From Natronococcus roseus (GTDB taxonomy: Archaea; Halobacteriota; Halobacteria; Halobacteriales; Natrialbaceae): a DNA stretch of 64,000 nt. Shown here piece after piece: positions 1-10,987 of this stretch. The stretch is from positions 310,001 to 374,000 of the forward strand of contig NZ_JBHLJR010000001.1 of NCBI RefSeq assembly GCF_043677095.1. Direction: 5' to 3'. The notes beneath the pieces are model-generated. The model saw only the letters and a list, made by a program, of their open reading frames with translations, made no database searches and was not told the origin of the DNA. Within the stretch, counting starts at the first letter, position 1. The number at the start of each line of letters is the position of its first letter. The position numbers were made by a program, and so were the translations under genes.

Positions 1-1858
<1,858 letters not shown>

Positions 1859-2034
1859 AGAGACCTCCGGAGACGGGCGTGAAACGGTGATCGCACTGAC
1901 GGACGAATCATTATACCCGAGTCAGGAGTCGGAGGAACTTAACCCGTCTGAAAGCCCAACACGAAGCGGTGTGGTAACATTCGACTATCGCGAGAGCCGA
2001 ACTGACTTCGGTCGGAAGCACGAACGGGTCCGGT

Positions 2035-2529
2035 ATGAGCGACGACACCGGAACGCCCCCGTCGGTCTCGGAGTTCGTCGAGTACTGTCACACCCAGGCG
2101 GGCCTGCTGTCCGGTCGGGTCGAGACGATGACCGACGAGGCCAACGAGCTGTTAGACGAGATCGACGAGCGGCTGGCCGAGCTGCGCTCGGAGCTCGAGG
2201 AGCGATCGAACGACACCCCGCGGACCGAGCGACCGCCGTCGGCGACCGGACCTGCCGACGGGACCGACGTCGACGACCTCGAGGCCGCGGGACGGGACCT
2301 CGAGGAGAAACAAGCGCTCGTCGACGCCAAGCAGGCCCGGATCCAGGCGTTCCAGGAGCTGTCGGCCGGCTACACGGAGCTGGCAGCCGACCTCCAGACG
2401 GCGGTCGACGACGGACAGGAGGCGCTGAACCGGGTCGTCGAGTTCGAGGCCGAGGCCGACGCGCCGGCGTACTTCGACGAGCGGGAGACGCTCTGCGAGG
2501 CTGCGCTCGAGGCCAGCAACGAGGAGTGA
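2035..2529 (+). CDS. Conserved hypothetical coiled-coil protein
   Basis: 164-residue acidic soluble protein of unknown function. There are two heptad-rich helical stretches, about residues 20-60 (AGLLSGRVETMTDEANELL region) and 80-140, separated by a Pro/Thr/Asp-rich linker at 60-80, which suggests an antiparallel coiled coil or dimer. No signal peptide, membrane segment or metal motif is seen. It is divergent from uvrA, sharing the 176-bp gap 1859-2034 as promoter space. The ATG at 2035 is the first in frame that keeps haloarchaeal composition. Function cannot be assigned. Confidence 0.75.
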   Translation: MSDDTGTPPSVSEFVEYCHTQAGLLSGRVETMTDEANELLDEIDERLAELRSELEERSNDTPRTERPPSATGPADGTDVDDLEAAGRDLEEKQALVDAKQARIQAFQELSAGYTELAADLQTAVDDGQEALNRVVEFEAEADAPAYFDERETLCEAALEASNEE

Positions 2530-2653
2530 GACGGATCGTCGTAGCGTGTCACCGGTGATCGCTCGGACGGGGACAGCGATCACCGGTACCGAACTACAGC
2601 GGTCCGTATGACGGACCAGTGGATCTTTGAGCCGAGCGCCCGAACGCTCGAGT

Positions 2654-2818
2654 ATGTCCCCGACGACCCACAGGTGCACCTGTGGCGCGACGCTGCGGTT
2701 CAGACAGGACATGATCGAGGACCGAAGCGGAGTCCGCCGGAGCTGGAAGTGCAAGGACTGCAACACGCCCGTCCCGAACGTGGTGGCCGAGCGCCTCAGC
2801 CACCAGCATCCCTCCTGA
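2654..2818 (+). CDS. Small zinc-ribbon protein
   Basis: 54-residue protein with a two-knuckle zinc ribbon: CTCG near residues 8-11 and CKDC near residues 37-40, separated by a basic stretch (RFRQDMIEDRSGVRRSWK). It belongs to the large pool of haloarchaeal CPxCG-type small zinc-finger proteins, whose members mostly lack known function; some affect motility or biofilm. An in-frame ATG at 2627 would add nine residues, but the ATG at 2654 gives MSPTTHRCTCG and is preferred. It could bind RNA, DNA or a protein partner; the sequence does not decide. Confidence 0.65.
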   Translation: MSPTTHRCTCGATLRFRQDMIEDRSGVRRSWKCKDCNTPVPNVVAERLSHQHPS

Positions 2819-2915
2819 CCCTCGAGTCGAAGCCGTAGCTCGAGGCGTTCGATCGTGAACCGAAAACGCGGTCGCGTCCCGCCGGCCCCATCGACGAGGG
2901 AGTGGCGGTTCGCGT

Positions 2916-3158
2916 CTAGATGTCGCCCTGCAGGACGACGGTGTCGTCGTCGACCCGGTCGACCATGCTCTCGGTGACGAGGTAGTCCTCGTCGTCCTCG
3001 CCCTCGACGCCGATCTTTGCGAGCAGGTGCTCCGCAACGCTCGGGTTCGGATCGACGGACGCTCGATCGTCCTCGACCTTCGCGACGATGCCGAGCTCCT
3101 TGCCTTCCGCGTCGATCACTTTCTTCCCAACCTCGTCGTCGGACAGTGTCGCTACCAT
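2916..3158 (-). CDS. PRC-barrel domain protein
   Basis: 80-residue protein that starts MVATLSDDEVGKKVIDAEGKELG and continues as short beta strands ending in VVLQGDI, the pattern of a single PRC-barrel (small beta-barrel found in photosystem H subunit, RimM and many haloarchaeal stand-alone proteins). Family members usually act as protein-protein or RNA-binding adaptors. No membrane or metal motif is seen. The gene stands alone; its upstream region is shared divergently with the RHH-like gene at 3295. Family call is fairly sure, role unknown. Confidence 0.8.
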   Translation of the reverse strand: MVATLSDDEVGKKVIDAEGKELGIVAKVEDDRASVDPNPSVAEHLLAKIGVEGEDDEDYLVTESMVDRVDDDTVVLQGDI

Positions 3159-3294
3159 GCCCCGCTCTTCTCAGGGGAGGGGGATAATCGCGGTGCCGTC
3201 TCGTGCCGGCTCTCGTCTCCGTCGGTCGGACGGCTGCACACGCGCCCCCGGGCTATTTGGTCGCGGCGACCGAGGATACGACCGACGGCCACAC

Positions 3295-3444
3295 ATGACT
3301 CACACGCTCGAGATCAGCGACGACCTCAAGGACCGACTCGACAGCCACTGCGACGAGGGTCAGTCCCCCGAGGACCTCGTCGAGGAGTTGGTCTCGATCT
3401 ACGAGGCCGAGGGGACGTTCATGCAGGAAGGCTACAGCGAGTGA
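3295..3444 (+). CDS. Small RHH/VapB-like protein
   Basis: 49-residue protein starting MTHTLEISDDLKDRLDSHC. The strand followed by two helices (LEISDDLKDRLDSH, then SPEDLVEELVSIYEAE) fits the ribbon-helix-helix antitoxin-like fold typical of haloarchaeal DUF7557-type proteins. Longer upstream in-frame starts would add basic, low-quality sequence, so the ATG at 3295 was chosen; a TATA-like ctatttgg lies about 40 nt upstream. No toxin gene is adjacent, so an antitoxin role is only a possibility; it may be a solitary regulator. Confidence 0.7.
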   Translation: MTHTLEISDDLKDRLDSHCDEGQSPEDLVEELVSIYEAEGTFMQEGYSE

Positions 3445-3595
3445 CGGACTCTTCCTCAGCGTCGCTCGAGCCGGCTCGTCGGCGCCCTCGGCTCCCGAAC
3501 CACGTCGAACTCGCCGCCCCGTCGTGGATCCGTTGGCTGGCCGGGGACGCAACTGCTTGGACAAACTCATTAGGGGGCGAGACAGTTTCAGCACT

Positions 3596-4867
3596 ATGAA
3601 CGAGCGTTACGATGTAGTCGTCGCCGGCGCCGGACCGGCCGGCGCCCAGTGTGCTCGCGACCTTGCGGTCCGAGGCTACGACGTCGTCGTCCTCGAAACG
3701 GAGGCGGAAGACGAGTTCCCGCGCCAGAGCAACAAGTCCACCGCGGGGACGTTCCCCTCCATGATGGCCTCCTTCGGAATCCCGGACGACGTCGTGATGC
3801 AGTACACCGACAAGGTCGTCCTCGAGTCCCCGACGGACCACTACGTTCAGAGCCAGCCCGGTGCCGTTCTCGAGTTTGCGGATTTCAAGCGGTTTCTCGT
3901 CGAGGACGGCCGGGAGGAGGGCGCGGAGTACCGCTTCGACGCACGCGCCACCGCGCCGATCGTCGAGAACGGCGAACCCGTCGGCGTCACCTACAACGGC
4001 GACGAGGAGGTGTACGCCGAGATCGTCGTCGACGCGACGGGGCCGGCCGCGCCGATCGCCAAGAAGCTCGGCGTTAGCGATCTGGAACGCGAGAACCACG
4101 CCATCGGTATCGAGTACGAACTCGAGGGGATCGAGATCGACCGCCCCGGCTTCGCCGACCTCCACGACGCGATGATGCTCCGGCTCGACCACAACCTCGC
4201 GCCCGGCGGCTACTCCTGGATCTTCCACACCGGCGAGGACACCGCGAAGGTCGGCATCTGCTACATTCAGAACGGCAGCCACAGCACGTACGCTCGCGAC
4301 GACTTCACCGTCGACGACTACCTCTCGCACTGGCTCGACACCGACCCGCGGTTCCGGAACGCCGAGCGCATCGAGGGCAAGCAACACCGCGGCTCGGCTC
4401 ACATCCAGCCGCCGGGGCAGATGCACACCGACCGCTTCCTGGCGATCGGCGACACGGTTCCGTCGATCGATCCGCTGTGGGGCGAGGGGATTCACACCTG
4501 TATGCAGTCCGGCCGGATGGCCGCGGCCGCCACCGACAGCTGTCTCAAACACGGCAACGTCGAACCCACGGCCGAGAACCTCGAGGTGTACGACTCGCTG
4601 TGGCACAAGAAGGTCGCACCGAACGTCAGGAAGCGACAGCTGATGACCCGGCTGCTCTACCTCGCGGACAACGACCGGTACGACGAGTTCATGGCCGACC
4701 TCGAGCGCCTCGACGAGGAGACGCTGGCGCGGGCGAACAACGGGAACCCGCTCGCCGTCCGGAAGCTGTTGAGCGCCAACGACATCCCGATGCTCGCGAG
4801 GTTCGCGCGCCAGCAGCTCGGCGTCGACCTTCCCGACCTCCCGCTCATCGACAAACTCCGACAGTAA
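3596..4867 (+). CDS. Geranylgeranyl reductase family FAD-dependent oxidoreductase
   Basis: 423-residue flavoprotein of the family that saturates geranylgeranyl chains of archaeal membrane lipids (digeranylgeranylglycerophospholipid reductase) or related isoprenoids. The N-terminal Rossmann FAD motif GAGPAGAQCARDLA lies at residues 10-23. The substrate-region motif GGYSWIFHTGEDTAKVGI and the second FAD motif GDTVPSIDPLWGEGIHTCM follow in the family order. The ATG at 3596 gives MNERYDVVVAGAGPAG; an earlier in-frame start at 3524 adds non-conserved residues. Haloarchaea carry several paralogs, so the exact substrate (lipid, menaquinone or other isoprenoid) is not fixed. Confidence 0.85.
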   Translation: MNERYDVVVAGAGPAGAQCARDLAVRGYDVVVLETEAEDEFPRQSNKSTAGTFPSMMASFGIPDDVVMQYTDKVVLESPTDHYVQSQPGAVLEFADFKRFLVEDGREEGAEYRFDARATAPIVENGEPVGVTYNGDEEVYAEIVVDATGPAAPIAKKLGVSDLERENHAIGIEYELEGIEIDRPGFADLHDAMMLRLDHNLAPGGYSWIFHTGEDTAKVGICYIQNGSHSTYARDDFTVDDYLSHWLDTDPRFRNAERIEGKQHRGSAHIQPPGQMHTDRFLAIGDTVPSIDPLWGEGIHTCMQSGRMAAAATDSCLKHGNVEPTAENLEVYDSLWHKKVAPNVRKRQLMTRLLYLADNDRYDEFMADLERLDEETLARANNGNPLAVRKLLSANDIPMLARFARQQLGVDLPDLPLIDKLRQ

Positions 4868-4926
4868 CTCACTGCCGGCTGTCCGCCTAATGCCCACCGC
4901 CCGCCGTCCCCACTCCCGCTCGCCCG

Positions 4927-5742
4927 ATGTCACCGCTCTCCGATCTCTCGCTCGTGTTCGCCGTCGGGCTCGTCACCGGCCTCGCCACCGGGCTCGGCGT
5001 GCTCCCGTTTTTCGTCCTCGAGGAGATCCGCGACCGCTGGCTCGTCGCCCTCTGGGGCGTCGCCACCGGCATCCTGCTGTCGGCGACCGCGTTCGGCCTG
5101 CTCGCGGAGGGGCTCGCCGCTGGCGGCGTCGGTCCCGTCGCGCTCGGCGCGCTCGTCGGAATCGGATTCGTCGCCCTCGCCGACCGCGCTATCGACGGCT
5201 ACGAGTTCGCGCCGAACGCCGTCTCCGACGTCGATACCCGGACGGTCGTTCTCACCGTGGCAGTACTGACGATTCACAGTATTCCTGAGGGGATCGCCGT
5301 CGGCGTCTCGTTCGCCGATCCGACCGACGGGGTCGTCGAGGTCGCGGGGCTCGCGCTCCCCTCGCTGGCCGTGTTCATGGCGATCGCGATCTCGATCCTG
5401 AACGTCCCGGAGGGGCTGGCGATCGCGATCCCGCTGATCGCCTACGGGATGGATCGCTGGAAGGTCGTCGGCTGGGCCGTCTTCTCCGGGCTGCCACAGC
5501 CGATCGGCGCCGTCGTCGCCTACGTTTTCGTCACGACCTTCGAGGGACTGCTGGCGCTGAGCTTCGGCGTCGCGGCCGGCGCCCTACTGTACCTCGTCGT
5601 CCTCGAGTTCCTCCCGGCTGGCATCGCCGCGGGCGCCGACCTCGAGAACCGCGGCCGACCCGAACTCCTCGCGGGCGCGGTCGTCGGGTTCGTCGCCACG
5701 CTCGCGATCATCGTGGCGGCCGAGGGGATCGGCACCGTCTGA
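4927..5742 (+). CDS. ZIP family divalent metal transporter
   Basis: 271-residue membrane protein with about eight hydrophobic helices. The family metal-site motifs in transmembrane helices 4 and 5 are clear: HSIPEGIAVGVSFA around residue 118 and NVPEGLAIAIPL around residue 158. ZIP proteins import Zn, Fe, Mn or related cations down a gradient. The long cytoplasmic His-rich loop of eukaryotic members is missing, as in the GufA-type prokaryotic branch. It lies 59 nt after the flavoprotein gene and may be cotranscribed. Metal specificity cannot be read from sequence. Confidence 0.9.
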   Translation: MSPLSDLSLVFAVGLVTGLATGLGVLPFFVLEEIRDRWLVALWGVATGILLSATAFGLLAEGLAAGGVGPVALGALVGIGFVALADRAIDGYEFAPNAVSDVDTRTVVLTVAVLTIHSIPEGIAVGVSFADPTDGVVEVAGLALPSLAVFMAIAISILNVPEGLAIAIPLIAYGMDRWKVVGWAVFSGLPQPIGAVVAYVFVTTFEGLLALSFGVAAGALLYLVVLEFLPAGIAAGADLENRGRPELLAGAVVGFVATLAIIVAAEGIGTV

Positions 5743-5849
5743 GACAGGTTCCTGTCCGTTAGTTCCAACGCAACCGCCGCCCAGGTCGCGGTTGCGTCGA
5801 TACATCGGTACAGAAATCCGTCTGACCCGACCGCTCGAGCGCACCGATC

Positions 5850-6416
5850 TCACACTCCGTCGTCCAGTAGCTCCGCCGTCGTCGCCACCGCTGCGAACTC
5901 CCCCTCGAGCTGGGCCAGCGCCGTTCGGTGGATCGTCTCGGCGTCGAACTTGTCACCGTCGAACTCGCGGTCGAACGTCGCCGTCGCGTCGGCGACCACC
6001 GTCGGCTCGAAGCCGAGGTTCTCGGCCATCCGGGTCGTCGTCGAGACGCAGTGGTCGGTCGTGAACCCGACGAGGACGACCCGCTCGAGCCCGCGATCGC
6101 GAAGCCAGGACTCGAGGCCCGTTCCGATAAAGGCGCTGTTGACCGACTTCTCGAACGTCGTCTCCTCCTCTGCGGGCGCCGTCTCGGCTTTGAACGCAAA
6201 GCCCGACCCGTCGCTCCGCAGCGGCGAGTCGGGCTCGCTCGAGTCGTGGCGGACGTGGACGACCGGGCGGTCGGCCTCGCGCCAGGCCTCGAGCAGCTCG
6301 CTCGCGCGCCGTTCGGCGTCGGGATTGTTCCGCGTTCCCCACGACGGGTCGTCGAACCCCTCCTGAAGGTCGATCAGTATCAGCGCCGGCTCCGTATCGT
6401 CCTCCCTCTCCGTCAT
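5850..6416 (-). CDS. Isochorismatase family cysteine hydrolase
   Basis: 188-residue alpha/beta hydrolase of the isochorismatase/nicotinamidase fold. Catalytic Asp lies in ALILIDLQEGF (residues 10-20), the Lys in TTFEKSVNSAF, and the nucleophile Cys in GFTTDHCVSTTTRMAENLGF; all three triad positions are present. Substrate is probably an amide or enol-ether small molecule; nicotinamide or ureidoacrylate-type substrates cannot be told apart. The ATG at 6416 (MTEREDDTEPALILID) overlaps the stop of the upstream YqcI/YcgG gene by 4 nt, so the two are translationally coupled. Confidence 0.88.
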   Translation of the reverse strand: MTEREDDTEPALILIDLQEGFDDPSWGTRNNPDAERRASELLEAWREADRPVVHVRHDSSEPDSPLRSDGSGFAFKAETAPAEEETTFEKSVNSAFIGTGLESWLRDRGLERVVLVGFTTDHCVSTTTRMAENLGFEPTVVADATATFDREFDGDKFDAETIHRTALAQLEGEFAAVATTAELLDDGV

Positions 6417-7210
6417 GGCAACTGCGCACCGGGTTTCGGATGATCTCGGGTGACCGTCATCGGACACTCCTCGGGCGACTGGGCGTCGTCGGCCGTCAGC
6501 ATGTACTGGGGCCACTCGCGGTCGCCCTCGACGCCCCAGTCACCCAGGTCCGCGTGGGGACAGACGCCGTCGTACCCCTCGAGGCGGTCCTGGATCACGT
6601 CACGAGCCTGCTGGCCGGCGTGGGTGTCGGCCGTCACGCCGAGATTCTCGAACAGCGCGCGGGGCTGGAACGTCACCTCGAGCCCTATCGGGCAGTAGCG
6701 GCTCTTGCGGTCGTCGTAGAACGGCGCCCGACAGGTCGGGAACATCGGCTCGCCGCCCAGACAGAACTCCCAGCGCTCGTCGTCGGGGTCCGTCGGGATC
6801 CCCTCGGGCCAGGGTTCGGGATCGTGGAGATGAAGCGTCTGCAAGATATGCCACAACGTCTCGTGGTACTCCCGCTCGGAGAGGGGCTCCGCGGGCGGTT
6901 TGAAGAAGGTCACCAGCGAGGCCCGCGGCGAGTGCTCGCGGTAGATCTCGAGGTACTCGAGGATCCGATCGCGCAGGGTCAACAGGGCGTCGGCGTCGGA
7001 CGCCGACGGCACCGCCGTGTACAGCGGCTCGCCCTGCTGGACCGACTCCGCGCCGAAAAAGCAGGGGAACGGCGTCCCGTTTCGTTCGCCGAGCAACCCG
7101 TCCTGGAACGACCGCCAGTGCGCTTCGACCCACGCCGGAGCGTCGCCGGCTCGCACCCGTTCGTCGAGCGTCTCCTGGTCCATCAGCGACTGGACGCCGG
7201 GCTCGTTCAT
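6413..7210 (-). CDS. YqcI/YcgG family protein
   Basis: 265-residue soluble protein. It shows the family features FPCFFGAESVQQGEPLYTAV, a helix around LRDRILEYLEIYREH, WHILQTLHLHDPEPWP and the Cys/His-rich segment FCLGGEPMFPTCRAPFY, consistent with the YqcI/YcgG family (PF08892-type), whose biochemical role is unknown. The ATG at 7210 gives MNEPGVQSLMDQETL; an upstream start at 7237 is less likely. Overlap of 4 nt with the downstream isochorismatase gene indicates one transcript and a shared pathway. Bacterial relatives sometimes sit with amino-acid or heme-related genes, so function is open. Confidence 0.75.
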   Translation of the reverse strand: MNEPGVQSLMDQETLDERVRAGDAPAWVEAHWRSFQDGLLGERNGTPFPCFFGAESVQQGEPLYTAVPSASDADALLTLRDRILEYLEIYREHSPRASLVTFFKPPAEPLSEREYHETLWHILQTLHLHDPEPWPEGIPTDPDDERWEFCLGGEPMFPTCRAPFYDDRKSRYCPIGLEVTFQPRALFENLGVTADTHAGQQARDVIQDRLEGYDGVCPHADLGDWGVEGDREWPQYMLTADDAQSPEECPMTVTRDHPKPGAQLP

Positions 7211-7319
7211 TGCGCGGATACTGGGACCGCGCGGCAATGTACGTTTATGTTGCGCCGCCGGTTTGAACGGGCGAACGTGTGCGAGCCCGCGGGATCTCCG
7301 CTCGAACGCTCGCCGACGC

Positions 7320-7820
7320 TCAGTGCCTCTCGAGTCGATCCCCGACTGTCAGGACGCCACCCTCGAGGATCCGCGCGCGGAGGCCGCCGCGGTGGATCAG
7401 CGCCTCGCGGACCCCGCCTTCCGTGAGGTGGCGCTCGAGGTACGAGCAGGGCTCGCAGAGTTCGACGCCCTCGCAGACGACGTCGCCGACCCTGAACCGT
7501 TCGCCGTCGAGGTGGTTCAGCGCGACCCCCTCCGTCGTCAGGTTGCGCCGGTGGACGCCGGGCTCGAGCGCGATGTCGTAGTCTCGCTCGACGGCCTCGA
7601 GCGCCTCCGTCTCGATGAGCGTGAGGTCGCTGCCGTCGCGGTCGGCGAACGTGCCTCCCACCCGATCGTCGGACTGGTCGTCCGTCTCGGGGTCGGCGAG
7701 ACAGTAGCGGTCGCCCTCGAGCCCTCGCCCGGCGAGCGCTCGAGCCGTCTCGATCGATCTCGTCGGCGCCCCCTGCTCGGGAGCGACGTGGATTCCACGG
7801 ATCCGTCCGGTAGTAGTCAC
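7320..7820 (-). CDS. MOSC domain-containing protein
   Basis: 166-residue MOSC (Mo-cofactor sulfurase C-terminal) domain protein. Conserved features are the start RIRGIHVAPEQGAP, GLEGDRYC (family G-x-x-G-D-R), LTLIETEALEAV, HRRNLTTEGVALN (family R-R-N-hydrophobic-T) and the conserved Cys in CEPCSYLERHL. MOSC proteins bind molybdenum cofactor through this Cys and deliver sulfur or reduce N-hydroxylated substrates. The start is GTG at 7820, with a TATA-like atatac about 30 nt upstream. It may serve the Mo/W enzymes seen at 55-62 kb; that link is inference. Confidence 0.88.
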   Translation of the reverse strand: MTTTGRIRGIHVAPEQGAPTRSIETARALAGRGLEGDRYCLADPETDDQSDDRVGGTFADRDGSDLTLIETEALEAVERDYDIALEPGVHRRNLTTEGVALNHLDGERFRVGDVVCEGVELCEPCSYLERHLTEGGVREALIHRGGLRARILEGGVLTVGDRLERH

Positions 7821-7954
7821 GAGCGTCTACAGGGACGCCGCCGAAGTATATCGATCGCTCCCCGCCCGAGTTTATATGGTCCGCTGTCCCGAGTTACGGG
7901 ATCGACCGCAGGGCGGGTTTCGGTCGCTCCGGCACTGACTTCCAGTACCCCGTC

Positions 7955-8644
7955 TCAGCGGGGCCGATTTCTCGAGGAGACGACGTCGACCCCGGGGCTG
8001 TAGTAACAGACCGGGGATGTCGCCGGGGCGTCGAAGCCGTTGGCCTCGAAGAGCGTGTTCGTCTCGAGGGCGACCGTTGCCGGCCGGAGCGACCAGCGCT
8101 CGTGGCTGAGATCGGCGGAGCGGAGTTCGCCCCGACGTCCCGTCGTGTAGTACCGGTAGCGCTCGGTGAGAAACGCCGCGAGCGAGTCGGGGTTCGGCGC
8201 GAACGGCTCGCCGACGGGTTCGTATCGACACGCGAACCGGACCGGGGTCGCACCCGGGTGGCGGCGCTCGCTCGCGAACGAGACGTGTCTCGATCCCAGC
8301 CGCATCTCGATGCGCGCGTTGTAGTACGGCAGGCGGTGGGTGAGCCGGGCGGCGAGGACGCCGAGGAGGCCGTCGGCGTCGAGGCTGAAGAAATAGACCC
8401 CCGACTCCCCGTCCCGGCGAACGTAGGTCCGGAGGTTGAGTTCGGGAAGCCCGAAGCCCAGCCTCGCGGGCGCGCCGCGGGGACGGACGGCGACGTTGCG
8501 GTACGGAACGATCGAGAGCCACGCGCGCCCGTCGTAGGTGTCGGGCTCGAGACCGTCCGGGAGACGGGCGTCGACGAGCGCGGGTGCGATCGGCCAGCTC
8601 GCGAACAGGAGGTGGCGCCACCCCATCGCGACCGGGAGTGTCAT
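7955..8644 (-). CDS. DUF2071 (YqjF-like) family protein
   Basis: 229-residue protein matching the YqjF/DUF2071 pattern: WRHLLFASWPIAPALVDARL near the N-terminus, TYDGRAWLSIVPY, a GLPELNLRTYVRRDG core (family FxExNxRTYV), GVYFFSLDAD, and a C-terminal YYSPGVDV. Function of the family is unknown; the fold is related to acetoacetate decarboxylase-like barrels. The ATG at 8644 (MTLPVAMGW) is preferred over 8665. Antisense frames over this gene are Arg-rich shadows. The downstream neighbour MOSC gene is on the same strand, 134 nt away. Confidence 0.82.
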   Translation of the reverse strand: MTLPVAMGWRHLLFASWPIAPALVDARLPDGLEPDTYDGRAWLSIVPYRNVAVRPRGAPARLGFGLPELNLRTYVRRDGESGVYFFSLDADGLLGVLAARLTHRLPYYNARIEMRLGSRHVSFASERRHPGATPVRFACRYEPVGEPFAPNPDSLAAFLTERYRYYTTGRRGELRSADLSHERWSLRPATVALETNTLFEANGFDAPATSPVCYYSPGVDVVSSRNRPR

Positions 8645-8695
8645 ACCGACTCCCGCGACGAGCACACCGAAAAAGCTCGCCCCGGAAACGAGTGC

Positions 8696-8738
8696 CTACA
8701 CGTCCTCGGGCAGCCAGCCGCCGTCGACTTCGATATTC
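8696..8738 (-). pseudogene. Duplicated 3' tail of the SDR gene (remnant)
   Basis: Bases 8696-8737 repeat 8906-8947 with one difference (8729 t versus 8939 c), exactly 210 bp apart. On the minus strand the segment spells the last 13 codons and stop of the SDR gene at 8906 (NIEVDGGWLPEDV). Nothing before it on the minus strand (8739 upward) continues the SDR reading frame, so this is an isolated copy of the gene end, left by a tandem duplication followed by deletion or decay. Confidence 0.8.
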
Positions 8739-8859
8739 TACACCCACCTTTTTACGTCGTCGGAGCGCTCACTCGGCGAGCGACCGCTCCTCGCAAAAAT
8801 CTGTCCGGCGAGAGCGTAGGCTCTCGCTGACCGTTGCTTCGCTTCGCTCAGCAAGAGCC

Positions 8860-8888
8860 CAAAAAATCCGCGGCGCGACGCGCCGCGG
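8860..8888 (-). terminator. Hairpin plus T-tract terminator of the SDR gene
   Basis: On the minus strand, 18 nt past the SDR stop, a perfect stem (ccgcggcg at 8868-8875 with cgccgcgg at 8881-8888) is followed by a run of six T (aaaaaa on the plus strand at 8861-8866). This looks like an intrinsic terminator. Archaea often need only the T-tract, so the hairpin may instead stabilise the 3' end. Confidence 0.65.
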
Positions 8889-8905
8889 TTCGGCCGCTCG
8901 TGTCG

Positions 8906-9646
8906 CTACACGTCCTCGGGCAGCCAGCCGCCGTCGACCTCGATATTTTCGCCGCTGACGTACCCGGTGTCGGGATCGAGGAAGAATAGCAGCGGGTTGA
9001 CCAGGTCGTCGAAGCTCGCGGGGCGGTCCTGCGGGAGCTCCTCGGGGAACTCGTCGGAGTTCTCGACGACGTACGGCGAGACGGCGTTGACAGTGATCCC
9101 GTCGTCCTGGGTGTCGGCGGCGAGCATCCGCGTGAACATCAACACGCCCGCCTTCGCGACGAAATAGGGGAAGTTCTTCGGGTTCACCAGCCCCTTCTCG
9201 GAGGAGGCGTAGCCGACGTTGACGATCCGGGCGTACTCCTCTTCGCGCATCGCCGGCAGCGCGCGCTTCGAACAGAGGTAGGTGCCGTTGAGGTTGGTCT
9301 CGAGCACCCGGTTCCAGGCGTCGAACTCGAGGCCCTCCCAGTGGGCGGGCGCGAAGTCCCCGACGTTGTTCACGAGGACGTTGACACTGCCGAGCTCGGC
9401 CTCGACGGCCGCGAAGAGCCCGTCGACGCTCTCGGGGTCGGTGACGTCGCCCTGTACCGTCATCGCCTCGGGCGCGCCCCGGTCGCGGGCCTCCTCGGCG
9501 ACCTCGCGGGCGGCGTCAGCACTGGTGTGGTAGTGGACGGCCGTCTTCGCGCCGCAGTCGGCGGTCGCGAGCAGGAGTTCGCGGCCGACGCCTCGCGCGC
9601 TGCCCGTGACGAGGACGGTTCGGTCCGAAAGGTCGGGATCGTTCAT
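8906..9646 (-). CDS. Short-chain dehydrogenase/reductase (SDR)
   Basis: 246-residue classical SDR. The NAD(P)-binding motif TGSARGVGRE sits at residues 15-24, NNVG at about 92-95, the catalytic Ser region IVNVGYASS, the catalytic YxxxK as YFVAK, and the C-terminal GENIEVDGGW. It resembles 3-oxoacyl-ACP reductase (FabG)-like enzymes, but the substrate cannot be inferred; haloarchaea do not use a bacterial FAS pathway. The acidic surface and ATG at 9646 are typical. A hairpin/T-tract terminator follows, and a copy of its 3' tail lies 210 bp beyond the stop. Confidence 0.9.
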   Translation of the reverse strand: MNDPDLSDRTVLVTGSARGVGRELLLATADCGAKTAVHYHTSADAAREVAEEARDRGAPEAMTVQGDVTDPESVDGLFAAVEAELGSVNVLVNNVGDFAPAHWEGLEFDAWNRVLETNLNGTYLCSKRALPAMREEEYARIVNVGYASSEKGLVNPKNFPYFVAKAGVLMFTRMLAADTQDDGITVNAVSPYVVENSDEFPEELPQDRPASFDDLVNPLLFFLDPDTGYVSGENIEVDGGWLPEDV

Positions 9647-9721
9647 ACTCCGTTCGTCGGCAACAGCGGAGAAAAGCGACCCGGAACCGGTGATCAGCGC
9701 GCAGAACCAGCCCCGGAACTC

Positions 9722-9757
9722 CCGAACTTAAGTCAACACCGGGACATAGGGACGGTA
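9722..9757 (+). promoter_or_regulatory. Leaderless promoter of the first UspA gene
   Basis: An A/T-rich box acttaagtc (about 9724-9732) lies about 29 nt before the ATG at 9757. That matches a haloarchaeal TATA element placed for a leaderless transcript. The same arrangement (gttaag box about 30 nt ahead of ATG) is seen before the second UspA gene at 10988 and the ROK gene at 12034. Confidence 0.55.
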
Positions 9758-10224
9758 TGACGTTACAAACGATTCTCCTCGCCGTCGGTCCGGGCGACGC
9801 CGACCGAACCGACGAGCTCGCGGAGACCGTGATCGAAGTCGCACAGCCCGCGAACGCGACGGTCGTTCTGGCCCACATCTTCACCCAGGACGAGTACAAC
9901 GAGGTGCTCGAGAACCTCGAGATGGACGACGGGAGCGGCCAGGTCCGTCCCGACGAGGTCGCCTCTCGGCACTCGACGATCAGAGACCTGCGCCGGAAGT
10001 TCGACGAGGCGGACGTCGATTACGACATCCGCGGCGACATCGGCGACCACGGCTCGACGATCGTCGAGCTGGCGACCGGAGTCGCCGCCGACCGGGTCGT
10101 CGTCGGCGGTCGCCGTCGCTCGCCGACCGGGAAGGCCGTCTTCGGCTCGACGGCTCAGGAGGTCCTGCTCTCCTCGCCGTGTCCGGTGACGTTCGTCCGC
10201 GGCGACGAGGAGAACGGCGACTGA
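9757..10224 (+). CDS. Universal stress protein (UspA family), copy 1
   Basis: 155-residue UspA-fold protein. It starts MTLQTILLAVGPGDADRTDE and carries the ATP-binding signature VVVGGRRRSPTGKAVFGST (family G-x2-G-x9-G-S/T), followed by PCPVTFVR. Such proteins bind ATP or AMP and modulate stress survival, often as dimers in the cytosol. A close paralog of nearly the same length lies at 10988, and a tnpB remnant occupies the space between them. The tandem pair suggests an older duplication later interrupted by the insertion sequence. Confidence 0.92.
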   Translation: MTLQTILLAVGPGDADRTDELAETVIEVAQPANATVVLAHIFTQDEYNEVLENLEMDDGSGQVRPDEVASRHSTIRDLRRKFDEADVDYDIRGDIGDHGSTIVELATGVAADRVVVGGRRRSPTGKAVFGSTAQEVLLSSPCPVTFVRGDEENGD

Positions 10225-10239
10225 GTCGCTCGGCCGAAA

Positions 10240-10668
<429 letters not shown>

Positions 10669-10699
10669 ATCGGGCTATGCCCGATTGCTCGTGGAACGT

Positions 10700-10902
<203 letters not shown>

Positions 10903-10987
10903 GCTGGGGTGGTTCCTGGAGCGCTTGGCTGCGCCGCCCGTTGCGGGATCGGGAATAGTTAAGCAGATAGCACCGTCACGTACCCGC

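Noticed and set aside
7872..8747. 291-codon minus-strand frame over the DUF2071 gene
   Set aside because: Arg-rich shadow in a different frame; the DUF2071 motifs are in the 7955-8644 frame.
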